Source: Legionella bononiensis
GTDB lineage: Bacteria; Pseudomonadota; Gammaproteobacteria; Legionellales; Legionellaceae
Length of the DNA: 64,000 nucleotides
Assembly: GCF_016786215.1 (NCBI RefSeq)
Contig: NZ_JADOBG010000022.1
Location: 124,001 to 188,000, forward strand
Direction of reading: 5' to 3'
The notes under the pieces were generated by a model. The model did not search any database, was not told the DNA's origin, and saw only the letters and a program-made list of their open reading frames with translations. The first letter of the stretch is position 1, and the number at the start of each line of letters is the position of its first letter. The translations under genes and the position numbers were made by a program. Positions 39,712 to 48,908 of this stretch are shown piece after piece.

Positions 39712-40653
39712 ATGAGCACAAAACATTTGAATTTAAATTTGCTACGCGCCCTCTATGCTTTGCTCTCTTGCAGGCATGTTACGTTGGCAAGTAAACAGAT
39801 TGGTGTCAGTCAATCTTCAATGAGCATTTCATTAAAACAGTTACGAGAATTTTATAATGATTCTCTCTTGGTTCCCGGGCGACATAACATCATGCAACTG
39901 ACCCCATTGGCTGCATCTCTGATTGAACCTACTCGTAATGCCATGTCCCAGATTGATACTATATTTTCATGTCACCAACCCTTTAATCCGGCAACGGATA
40001 CTCGGACCTTTCGCATTGGCATGTCGGATCTGGTTTCGTATTTATTAGCTCCAAACTTGATTCACAAGATAGAAGAAGTTGCGCCAGACATTAAAGTGAA
40101 TATAGTACACCCAAGGTATCTTACGTCTTCAGATGTATTTGAATCAGGTGAATTGGATGTCATGGTTGGTATGTTTGAAGGTGCTCCAGGAGGTTTAAAA
40201 CATCAAGCATTATTTCATGATGAAGCAGTAATAGTTGGATGTAAAGATCATCCAGGATTCGAAAACGGAACTATCAGTATGGAGAATATACTCAAATACC
40301 CGCTGATCCAATTATCATTAAGCGGTACACCGTTTCACAATTACTTTGACCGATATCTGGCTAAACTGGGTTATGCCAAACGTGTATCAATAAGCGTAGG
40401 ACATGGCTTAGTCCCGCTCATCACTCTGCCGGGTACCAATTACCTTACTCTGACCATTCGTTCTGCAGCAGAGAAGTTAAACAGTTATCTTCATCTAAGT
40501 ATAGCGCCAGTTCCCTTTCCAATTGACATTTATAGCTGCTATCAATATTGGCACCAAAAAGACAATGAAGATCCAGCGCATCAATGGATTCGTTCGCTCA
40601 TAAAGGACGTAGCCAAACAGGCTAAAAGTTCTAAAAGACCGGGCGTGAATTGA
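39712..40653 (+). CDS. LysR-family transcriptional regulator
   Basis: A 313-residue regulator. The N-terminal winged helix (about 1-65) has LNLLRALYALLSCRHVTLASKQIGVSQSSMSISLKQLREF with the typical LysR helix-turn-helix. The remaining LysR-substrate domain (about 95-300: RTFRIGMSDLVSYLLAP, ELDVMVGMFEG, HDEAVIVGCKDHPGF) resembles the NodD/Nah subgroup. Divergent from the Sel1 gene across the repeat array. The ligand and targets are unknown. Confidence 0.93.
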   Translation: MSTKHLNLNLLRALYALLSCRHVTLASKQIGVSQSSMSISLKQLREFYNDSLLVPGRHNIMQLTPLAASLIEPTRNAMSQIDTIFSCHQPFNPATDTRTFRIGMSDLVSYLLAPNLIHKIEEVAPDIKVNIVHPRYLTSSDVFESGELDVMVGMFEGAPGGLKHQALFHDEAVIVGCKDHPGFENGTISMENILKYPLIQLSLSGTPFHNYFDRYLAKLGYAKRVSISVGHGLVPLITLPGTNYLTLTIRSAAEKLNSYLHLSIAPVPFPIDIYSCYQYWHQKDNEDPAHQWIRSLIKDVAKQAKSSKRPGVN

Positions 40654-40710
40654 GAGCACGCCCACATAAATCATTATTGAATTTCGAAAGTAAAACCCAA
40701 TCACCTATTC

Positions 40711-41160
40711 TTAGTAAGAACAGGATGCAGGGTAGTCATCTTCCAATTTAGATGAAGGGTAAGAAGATGCTTTATACTCACTGAACAGATTACCAAGCGT
40801 TTGCAAGGTTTCATTAATAAGCGCCACAGCTTTAGAGTGTTCTCCATAACGACTACCCAGCAGACTTCTGTATTGATCAAAATCAGCAAAGGTATTGTCA
40901 ATAGTTGATTTCAAGTATTCTTCAATGTAATCCTTATCGTCATACATACCTGCAGCTGTCTGACGAGTTAAATTACTCACTATATTATTTGCAACAAAAG
41001 CGTATTTAGAGATTAAATCAACATAGTGAGATTCATCTAACACAAAAAGTCCTGATCTTTTACTACCAGATTTTGATTTAATCAGGTTATCTGTACTAAC
41101 TGCATATTGATTCCACAACTCGTTATAACGCATTTCAAACTTAGAATCTTGAAATTTCAT
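40711..41160 (-). CDS. Unrecognised acidic protein, Legionella-type hypothetical
   Basis: About 149 residues from the ATG at 41160, chosen because GGTGG lies 6 nt upstream. No signal peptide, membrane helix or known motif is seen. It is predicted largely helical (NIVSNLTRQTAAGMYDDKDY, HSKAVALINETLQTLGNLFSEY). The C-terminus is Ser/Tyr-rich with an acidic patch (SSKLEDDYPASCSY). An acidic or hydroxyl-rich tail is a soft feature of Dot/Icm-secreted proteins. Function unknown. Confidence 0.7.
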   Translation of the reverse strand: MKFQDSKFEMRYNELWNQYAVSTDNLIKSKSGSKRSGLFVLDESHYVDLISKYAFVANNIVSNLTRQTAAGMYDDKDYIEEYLKSTIDNTFADFDQYRSLLGSRYGEHSKAVALINETLQTLGNLFSEYKASSYPSSKLEDDYPASCSY

Positions 41161-41244
41161 AAACACCACCATTGAATAATAAAATGCCATATTGTACTAA
41201 ATGATTATTATGGAAATATTAAATGAGGGATTATTTTCAGAATG

Positions 41245-42330
41245 TCACATTGGATTTAAACCCAATTTAACCATCATCCTTCTAGGACCCCAATTCCCTG
41301 CAAGACCATTAAAAACCCCTGCTATCGAGGTTTGACAATGAAGACAATGTCCCGTGTCATCAAGGCGATAATTTAATAACTGATACCAGTCTCTGACGAT
41401 TACAGGTATCTTGCAGTTTGGACAATAAGTGGTGCTACCTGCAGTATCATGCACATTCCCGGTATATACATAATGTATACCCGATTTAAGGGCTATCTCC
41501 CTGGCTCTTTGGAGAGTTGAAAACGGAGTTGGCGATTTATCCTTCATTTTCCAGTCAGGATGAAAAGCGGTAAAATGTATTGGAACATCAGGTCCCAAAT
41601 GGTCCATTATCCAGGCAGACATGTGCTCCAATTCGGTAGTGGAATCATTTTCATCAGGAATAAGCAACGTGGTAATCTCAAACCAGACATTGGTTTCTTT
41701 TTTTAAATACTCCAAGGTATCCAGAACAGGTTGTAAATGAGCACCCGTTATTTTGTAATAGAATTGTTCGCTAAAGGCTTTCAAATCAATATTCGCAGCA
41801 TCCATATAGGTATAAAATTCCCTACGCGGTTCCGGATTAATATAACCTGCAGAAACAGCAACAGAATAAATTCCCAGTTGATGGCATTCCTTAGCTACAT
41901 CAATGGCGTACTCCATAAAAATCACTGGATCGTTATAAGTAAAGGCCACACTGCGACAGTGCAGATTTTTCGCTGCCAAAGCAATATCTGCAGGCATGGC
42001 ATTATCGGCTAAAGTATCCATATCCCGTGATTTACTGATGTCCCAGTTTTGACAGAATTTACAAGCCAGATTACACCCCGCCGTTCCAAAAGATAAAACC
42101 GGAGACCCTGGCAAAAAATGATTTAACGGTTTTTTCTCAATAGGATCAATACAATAACCACTGGACCTACCGTAAGTAGTCAATTGAATCTGATTATCGA
42201 TATTAGCTCTGACAAAACATAATCCTCGTTGACCTTCACGCAATTTACAATTACGTGGGCATACATCACATTGAATGCGATCGTCTTCAAGCTTATGCCA
42301 GTACTGAGTTGGAATTATATCTCTCATCAA
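41245..42330 (-). CDS. amrS: AmmeMemoRadiSam system radical SAM enzyme
   Basis: A 361-residue radical SAM protein. The 4Fe-4S cluster motif is CNLACKFCQNWDIS (CxxxCxxC) near residues 86-93. An N-terminal CDVCPRNCKLREGQRGLC cysteine set and a C-terminal zinc-ribbon-like pair (CPNCKIPV ... GHCLHCQTS) are also seen. Other family segments are DPIEKKPLNHFLPG and SVAFTYNDPVIFMEYA. It is divergent (69 bp apart) from the fused AmrB-AmrA gene, the two other components of this conserved system. The biochemical reaction is not assigned here. Confidence 0.93.
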   Translation of the reverse strand: MMRDIIPTQYWHKLEDDRIQCDVCPRNCKLREGQRGLCFVRANIDNQIQLTTYGRSSGYCIDPIEKKPLNHFLPGSPVLSFGTAGCNLACKFCQNWDISKSRDMDTLADNAMPADIALAAKNLHCRSVAFTYNDPVIFMEYAIDVAKECHQLGIYSVAVSAGYINPEPRREFYTYMDAANIDLKAFSEQFYYKITGAHLQPVLDTLEYLKKETNVWFEITTLLIPDENDSTTELEHMSAWIMDHLGPDVPIHFTAFHPDWKMKDKSPTPFSTLQRAREIALKSGIHYVYTGNVHDTAGSTTYCPNCKIPVIVRDWYQLLNYRLDDTGHCLHCQTSIAGVFNGLAGNWGPRRMMVKLGLNPM

Positions 42331-42399
42331 ATAACCCTGCCGTGAAACACTATTCTATACTTATAAGTATAGTACCTGCAGTAGAACTGGAGTTAGGTA

Positions 42400-43743
42400 A
42401 TGACTGTTCGACAACCGGCTGTAGCAGGGATTTTTTATCCCGGCGATCAGTTAACACTTCGCAATACAATTCAACATCTTTTGAGCCAGAGCAAACAGTA
42501 CAGTCCTTCCCCAAAAGTACTGGTTGTTCCGCATGCAGGATATATATACTCAGGTTCCATAGCTGCCTCAGCGTACGCTTCATTGACCCAACAAAACGAT
42601 ACGATTAAGAAAATTGTACTATTAGGGCCCGCTCACACCATGTACCTGAAAGGGATTGCCTATGATCCAGTCAAACGATTCGCTACCCCATTGGGAGAAC
42701 TGGAACAGGATCAGGATCTTCTAGCTAAAATAAGTACGCTTCCTTATGTACACGCATTGAGTCAGGCTCATCAAAGAGAACACTGTCTGGAAGTTCAATT
42801 GCCTTTTTGTCAGATGATATTCAACGAATTTACAGTGCTTCCTCTGGTGGTTGGTGAAACCAGTGAACAGGAAGTGGCTGATCTGATAAAACAGGTCTGG
42901 GGTGGAGAGGAAACCTTAATCATCATCAGCAGTGATCTAAGTCATTATCTGCCTTACGATATAGCGCAACAAACAGACAGAAACACCTGTCTTTCCATCA
43001 GCACCTTAAATTCAGAAGCATTACATCATCAAGGGGCATGCGGTTATTATCCATTGCGTGGATTTTTACACTTTGCACGTCAAAATCAAATTTGTGGACG
43101 TTTACTGGATCTGAGAAATTCCGGAGACACGGCAGGGACAAAAGATAAAGTAGTCGGATATGCATCCTATCATTTTTATCAAGATCTTAAATTTGCGGAT
43201 CACTGTGCGGATGAACTTCTCTATCTGGCAAAAGAAACACTAAAGCTACAAGCGACTGAAAAAAAACTCCTAATATTTAATCCTATGGAATACAATGAAT
43301 TATTGCATATTCGAATGCCGTCATTCGTAACCATAAAAAAGAAAGGAATGCTCAGAGGATGTATGGGCAGTCTTTATTCCCAGGAACTGCTTGCTGATAA
43401 TGTAATCAATAACTCCATCCGGGCAGGATTCTTTGATCCACGATTTCCCAAATTAACCTCTGAGGAGCTTAATGACCTCTCCTTGTCAATTTCCATTTTA
43501 AGCCCAATGGAAACGCTGTATTTTAACACGGAGCACGAGCTTCAATCTCAGTTACGCCAGGGAGTTGATGGATTGCTTTTAACCTATAAACACTATCAGG
43601 CAACCTTTCTGCCCAGTGTTTGGGAATCTATAGACAGCAAAGATAAATTTCTCGAACATTTAAAATTAAAAATGGGACTTCCCGCAAACTTTTGGTCAGC
43701 AGAGATGAAAGCACAACGGTATACAACCGAAATCATTAAATAA
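42400..43743 (+). CDS. amrB: Fused AmmeMemoRadiSam proteins B (Memo) and A (AMMECR1)
   Basis: A 447-residue fusion. Residues about 1-260 are the Memo-like domain: PAVAGIFYPGD, VVPHAGYIYSG, VLLGPAHTMY, HCLEVQLPF and ISSDLSHYLPY, with the His residues that form the metal-like site in relatives. Residues about 270-447 are AMMECR1: FVTIKKKGMLRGCMGSL (the RGCxG core), NNSIRAGFFDPRFPKL and LSLSISILSP. Both are often separate genes. Divergent from amrS, with a shared 69-bp promoter region. Confidence 0.93.
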   Translation: MTVRQPAVAGIFYPGDQLTLRNTIQHLLSQSKQYSPSPKVLVVPHAGYIYSGSIAASAYASLTQQNDTIKKIVLLGPAHTMYLKGIAYDPVKRFATPLGELEQDQDLLAKISTLPYVHALSQAHQREHCLEVQLPFCQMIFNEFTVLPLVVGETSEQEVADLIKQVWGGEETLIIISSDLSHYLPYDIAQQTDRNTCLSISTLNSEALHHQGACGYYPLRGFLHFARQNQICGRLLDLRNSGDTAGTKDKVVGYASYHFYQDLKFADHCADELLYLAKETLKLQATEKKLLIFNPMEYNELLHIRMPSFVTIKKKGMLRGCMGSLYSQELLADNVINNSIRAGFFDPRFPKLTSEELNDLSLSISILSPMETLYFNTEHELQSQLRQGVDGLLLTYKHYQATFLPSVWESIDSKDKFLEHLKLKMGLPANFWSAEMKAQRYTTEIIK

Positions 43744-43877
43744 GATAAAGAGTAGTATTATTAAAACAGTTCAATTAAAATACACTGTTGTTTTCTTAAT
43801 CTTTTATACTTGAACGGATTGTAGGATTGCAATTGGGTCTCTATAGTGCATGTACATCGTCAAGTCAGGCTTATCCC

Positions 43878-44915
43878 ATGAAAAAAATCAACATCAGTCT
43901 GTTCCTTACGTTCGCCCTGCTTAGTGCATGCCTTTATGCTGAAGTATCAGACCGCATTACAGTTAATCCATCAAAAAATCCGGAATTACCGTCCGGTGCA
44001 TTCTGGATAGACAACCATTGGCGCAAAAACCCGCAAACGACTCAAGCAGAGCCTTTTCATTGGAGAAGTACAACAGCTAATCTCAGTAATAATAATGAGA
44101 ACAAACCTGAGTTAAACCTAAAAGGTTTAAGCCATTTATACATTTCAGGCAGTGCTAACCCTACTGAAGCCAATTTGATGTGGTTGAAAAAAAAATATGG
44201 GGCGAAACATCAAATATTTATAATCGATTTGAGACAGGAAACTCATCTTTTTATTAATGGTTTACCCATCAGTATTTTTTATAAAAAGGATCAGATTAAC
44301 TGGGGTAAATCTCTGATTGAAATTAATAAATCGGAACAGAACTGGGTTAAGTATCTATCCAATAAGAACACTATTCAAATTAATAATCTAGGACGACCGA
44401 TTTCAGGTATAAAAGTCCCCACCAACCCGGTACTGGTATCAATTAAAAATATCCATACTGAAAAAGAGGTTTCTCACCTTAGCGGTATAGAGTACTTTAG
44501 AATACCTGTTCCCGATTATCATCCTCCTTCTCCTGAACAGGTTGATCACTATTTAACCCTATTTAAACAATTACCGGCAAACACCTGGCTTCATTATCAT
44601 TGTGCAGCGGGTAAAGGCAGAACAACTACCTTTATGGTGATGCACGACATTCTGGCAAATGGAACACAGGTTAGCCTGAGAGATATTATTGTTCGACAAA
44701 CACGTTTAGGTGGGATCAATTTATTTGAGACCTCTAAATCCCTGTCTACCCAACCATGGAAAAATGAATATCATAAGGCGCGCATTGATTTTATTAAATT
44801 ATTTTACACGTTTGTTCATAAAGGGATATATCCGAATCAAAGCTTTACCCAGTGGATAAACAATCAACCGGACGGACCTTATAAATCAATATTGAGCACT
44901 CCAGCTTATCCTTGA
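43878..44915 (+). CDS. Exported PTP/phytase-like cysteine phosphatase
   Basis: About 345 residues from the ATG at 43878, which begins the signal peptide (KKINISLFLTFALLSACLYA). LSAC also fits a lipobox, so it may be a lipoprotein. The catalytic P-loop is HYHCAAGKGRTTTFMV (HCxxGxxR, nucleophile Cys near residue 253). The acid loop candidate is the Asp in RIPVPDYHPPS about 35 residues before. This layout matches bacterial cysteine phytases (inositol-phosphate phosphatases) and dual-specificity PTPs. Substrate cannot be settled. The frame is open upstream to 43827, but that adds unconserved residues before the signal peptide. Confidence 0.85.
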   Translation: MKKINISLFLTFALLSACLYAEVSDRITVNPSKNPELPSGAFWIDNHWRKNPQTTQAEPFHWRSTTANLSNNNENKPELNLKGLSHLYISGSANPTEANLMWLKKKYGAKHQIFIIDLRQETHLFINGLPISIFYKKDQINWGKSLIEINKSEQNWVKYLSNKNTIQINNLGRPISGIKVPTNPVLVSIKNIHTEKEVSHLSGIEYFRIPVPDYHPPSPEQVDHYLTLFKQLPANTWLHYHCAAGKGRTTTFMVMHDILANGTQVSLRDIIVRQTRLGGINLFETSKSLSTQPWKNEYHKARIDFIKLFYTFVHKGIYPNQSFTQWINNQPDGPYKSILSTPAYP

Positions 44916-45090
44916 TAGTAGAATAATCATTCAAAATTCAGTCTGAAAACGTCCCTGATTGCTCCTCAAACGATTCGCTGACGGGTAATTTTATTAGGAT
45001 TTCAAGGATATTCCTGATTTTCTATGCTAGATTTTATATAAGGAACCCTAAAAGCATTCACCAGACCAATAGAGTGAGAGATCTACTTAA

Positions 45091-47337
45091 ATGGAAAATT
45101 CATTTGTATTTAATGAAGCCAATCTAAAACGAATACCTCAATTCTTAGTTTTGATCATTATCCTGTTATTAGGTCTTCCCTATGTGGGTTTGTATTTCGG
45201 ATTGGATTTTAGCACAATCGCCAATAAATTAAACAAAGGAACTGAATTCAATTCATTCTTTATTGAATCCCAGATCCGCGGTTATTTCAGACAAACCCTT
45301 CTACAATGGTCAGGTTTCTCGCTCGCTGCAGTAACGGTTTTACTGGCGTTTACCCAATACAGATTAAGCAATGATAAAATCGCTTTAATTATAGGACTGG
45401 CCGTTTTATTTTCCGGATCTACAGAAGCCCTGCATACTTTGGTTATTGATGGCTTATCCCTTGAATATAAAGAAAAAAATAATCTGGATGCTTTAATCTG
45501 GATCTTTTCCAATAGTATAAGCGGATTAATACTAGGTGTTGGCTTAATTATGCTGATTACCTCCAGCGACAAACAAAATGTTAGTTTTACTACCTTTATT
45601 TTACTGACAACCTTCCTGGTACTGACTGCAATCACTATTATATATTATGCAACCGGAGTAATTGAACTCCCGGAAATGTGGTTTTCTGACTTAACTTTGT
45701 CTCGCCCCTATGAATTAATTTCAGTCTTTATTTATTTAATATTGATGATATTCATTTACCCAAAAGCCTATAAAACGCACCCAAATATTCTGGTTGACTG
45801 TATATTCTATATGGCCGTTACTCAAATAGTGACGTCATTTTATATTATGATCCTGTCCAGTTCCCCTTACGACAGTGCATATAATATTGCCTATGTACTC
45901 AAACTTGTTGGTTATTTTATACCCTGCACCTGTCTGGTAATTAATTACGTATTTTCCTACACCGCGGTTTTAAAAGCGCAAAAAGCTTTAAAGATTAAGC
46001 AGGATGAATTAACTTATATCGCATCTCATGACTCATTAACCAATCTATACAACAGACGAGAATTTGAAGTACTCCTGAATAAGGCGATTTCAAGTTCTGC
46101 CAGAACGCATACTTCAGTGGCTCTTTTGCTTATAGACATGGATAACTTTAAAGCAACTAATGATACCTTTGGTCATGTCCATGGTGATGAGCTGCTCAGA
46201 CAATTTTCCATGCGATTGATTTTGTTAACCCGAAAAGGTGACATTCTATCCAGAGTGGGTGGTGATGAATTTACTTTGATATCACCCAATTTGAAAACCC
46301 ATACTTCAGCTCGGCAACTTGCCGAACGCATATTAAATGAATTAAATAGTCCCTACCCCATAAATGGCAAATTAATTACCGTTACAGTAAGCATAGGTAT
46401 CTCCATTTATCCCGATGATGGCACTAATTCCGATGAGTTGCTCATCAGAGCGGATCTGGCAATGTACAAAGCAAAGCGGAGTGGAAAAAACACGTATCAA
46501 TTTTATACTGAACAACTCAGCTATTTGCAACATCGAGAATCGGAAGTTGAAGCACATTTACGTAAAGCACTCCAAAATGACGAATTTGAATTGTACTATC
46601 AGCCCAAGTTTAATTTGTTAACTATGGAGATTGTCGGTGCCGAGGTGCTGTTACGATGGAATAGTGACACCTTGGGACACGTCTCTCCTAATGAATTTAT
46701 CCCTGTTGCGGAAACCACTGGCTTAATCATTGATCTGGGTTTATGGATCATTAGAAAGTCTTCCGAGCAAATAATGAAATGGATGATGAATTACACCAAT
46801 AAACTTGCTTTTTCCATTAATATCTCACCCATCCAATTAGCAAATAATCAATTTCTAAAAAACCTTAAAAACACGTTGAAAGACAGTAATTTTCCATCTG
46901 AACACATGGAACTTGAGATTACTGAAAGTCTGTTGATGGGTGACAATGAAGATGTCAATTCGGTACTCAATGGCATCTCCAGTTTAGGTGTAAAAATCTC
47001 ACTCGACGACTTTGGAAAGGGTTATTCGTCCCTTAGCAGGCTTAAAATGCTGCCAATAGACACGTTGAAAATTGATAAAGACTTTGTTTCCGACATTCAT
47101 AATGAAAAAGATAAGGTAGTCTTGGTTGATATTATAATCAAATTAGCTCACGAACTGGGAATGAGCATTGTTGCTGAAGGGATAGAGACCGCAGCACAAT
47201 TAAAATATCTTATTGCAAAAAAATGCCAAATAGGTCAGGGATTTCTTCTCAGCAAACCGTTACCGGCAGATCAATTCGAAGAGATTGCGTATGTAAGTGT
47301 AACAGAAAATAACTCATTTTCCGAAAAATCGGTATAA
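45091..47337 (+). CDS. Membrane GGDEF-EAL protein (c-di-GMP turnover)
   Basis: 748 residues. About eight membrane helices (20-290, MASE-like sensor) are followed by a GGDEF domain (about 305-465) and an EAL domain (about 485-735). GGDEF is intact (LSRVGGDEFTLI) with an inhibitory I-site RKGD five residues before it. EAL reads EVLLRW, but the rest of the site is present: SINISPIQL, ELEITESLL, DDFGKGYSSL, LKIDKDFV and EGIET. Both synthesis and breakdown of c-di-GMP are therefore possible. No promoter or operon partner is evident. Confidence 0.93.
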   Translation: MENSFVFNEANLKRIPQFLVLIIILLLGLPYVGLYFGLDFSTIANKLNKGTEFNSFFIESQIRGYFRQTLLQWSGFSLAAVTVLLAFTQYRLSNDKIALIIGLAVLFSGSTEALHTLVIDGLSLEYKEKNNLDALIWIFSNSISGLILGVGLIMLITSSDKQNVSFTTFILLTTFLVLTAITIIYYATGVIELPEMWFSDLTLSRPYELISVFIYLILMIFIYPKAYKTHPNILVDCIFYMAVTQIVTSFYIMILSSSPYDSAYNIAYVLKLVGYFIPCTCLVINYVFSYTAVLKAQKALKIKQDELTYIASHDSLTNLYNRREFEVLLNKAISSSARTHTSVALLLIDMDNFKATNDTFGHVHGDELLRQFSMRLILLTRKGDILSRVGGDEFTLISPNLKTHTSARQLAERILNELNSPYPINGKLITVTVSIGISIYPDDGTNSDELLIRADLAMYKAKRSGKNTYQFYTEQLSYLQHRESEVEAHLRKALQNDEFELYYQPKFNLLTMEIVGAEVLLRWNSDTLGHVSPNEFIPVAETTGLIIDLGLWIIRKSSEQIMKWMMNYTNKLAFSINISPIQLANNQFLKNLKNTLKDSNFPSEHMELEITESLLMGDNEDVNSVLNGISSLGVKISLDDFGKGYSSLSRLKMLPIDTLKIDKDFVSDIHNEKDKVVLVDIIIKLAHELGMSIVAEGIETAAQLKYLIAKKCQIGQGFLLSKPLPADQFEEIAYVSVTENNSFSEKSV

Positions 47338-47699
47338 ACCCTGAGGAATTCCCTCATTATTCTAGCGTAGATAATTATCTAGAACTCAGTATAAACTTTC
47401 GATTTTGTGAACGAAGTGAAGCAATCCAGAACACAGCTCCAATAAGGGGTTAATTCCATATAATACTGCTTTATCATCATCAATATTTACACCTCTTATT
47501 CAGCAAAGTTTATAGATCGGGCATTGATGGTCTCATTCTCTAACTGTAATTGCGCAACTTATTGAATATCAATAATTTTTTCTAAATTTCAAAATGTAAA
47601 TGAAATGGAGTGTGTATACAATTGCCCCGGTTCTGTAATTTCCCCCTATATAAGATGTCAAGAGGTTATTCATTCAAAATAAAAATGTCTTGTAACGCT
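47338..47699. other. Intergenic stretch with a CAATCCAGA-type repeat
   Basis: About 360 bp between convergent genes. A GAACGAAGTGAAGCAATCCA... repeat lies at 47408-47455. A small palindrome TGAGGAATTCCCTCA stands right after the GGDEF-EAL stop. No gene was seen. Confidence 0.55.
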
Positions 47700-48860
47700 C
47701 TAGAACAAGATACCTGTTTCAAAAAGAAGCCGGCCTTGCGAGTGATTCGTTCCATTCTGACCAAAAGCAGAACCCGAAGTAATATTATTTGCTTGCACCA
47801 AGGAAGCCTCACCGCGTGCAAAAAAGATACCTCGCTGGTAAGTTGGTGTTAGGGTCAGCGACCAGGCATTACTGCCAGGACCATAGGCCACATTGGTTCC
47901 ACCAGTTGTATCAATATACTCAGCTCGACTAGTGATACTCCAATGAGTATTAAAAATAAATTTAACTGCTAAAGCAACGCCATAAGTCGATGCCGAGTCC
48001 AGTAGCCCTATACTGATATCCTTAGATACATGAGTAAATTGTAATGTAGGACTTATCGTTAATCGGTCGAAGGTATAAGAGTAAATCAAATCATAAATCT
48101 GACTGTTATTTTGCACTAATGGAGTTACTAAACTGGATTCGTTATCATGTTTGATATTACCAGAAGCAACTATGCTTAAGCTATTTTGGGGGTTAATAAC
48201 ATAAGTAATTAGCCCAGAAAGCCAGTTAAGGCGCCCAGAATAAAAGCCATCGCTTAAAGCAATCGAGCCACTCAAAGTCCCCTGACTGTAATTCATTTGT
48301 ACACCTCGATTCACAGCATTAGTCTGATTCCACAGCAATCCACGTTCGATATTAAAATTTTGGAAGGTAAAGGTATTCTCACCACCGATGAGAGTGAATA
48401 ATTTGCCCGCCATTACTGAAAAATTATCACTAGGAACTAATTTGATAAAAGCCACTGGAACGGGACCGAAAAAATCACGAGTCGTATCGTTCATGTGCAG
48501 ATAAGAAGTGCCAAGAGATGGTAAGGACTAGCCCCCTGCCTGAACATAAAACTGTAACAATCCTTTGATTTTCTGAATAAATAATTGGCCATTATCTATA
48601 TCTAACAGCGTGGAAGGATTTCCCATCACAGGATTATTCTGCCACAGACCAAGGCCGCTTATAGTTCCGGTAATATCAATCGTTCCAAGTGGCTCTATTT
48701 CGATGTCATACGGATTGGAATTAGCAACAAGGGGGCCTGTCATTGAAGGATAAGGTAAGGAAACAGAAGTCGGTTCAGCGTCTCTGGCCTCAGCCCACGT
48801 TGGCGTTATAAGAACACTAAAAGTAATATATAGTAAAAGTTGAGCAATCGATTTTTTCAT
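47700..48860 (-). pseudogene. Outer-membrane porin interrupted by one in-frame amber codon
   Basis: Two pieces of a beta-barrel porin lie in the same frame. Codons 1-110 (signal peptide IAQLLLYITFSVLITPTWAEA, then ISGLGLWQNNPVMGNPSTLL ... LLQFYVQAGG) end at TAG (48530-48528). The frame continues without a gap (SLPSLGTSYLHMNDTTRDFF) to 47700, ending FETGILF as barrel proteins do. Read through, it is 386 residues. The stop falls where relatives have GxYSLP, so a Tyr TAT/TAC to TAG change is likely. It may be a real nonsense mutation, a recent pseudogene, or a sequencing error. It starts 48 bp after kup on the same strand. Confidence 0.85.
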
Positions 48861-48908
48861 ACTAATTTCATTCTATAGCCTTCCAAAGCAAGATTTAACT
48901 ATAGTGTA

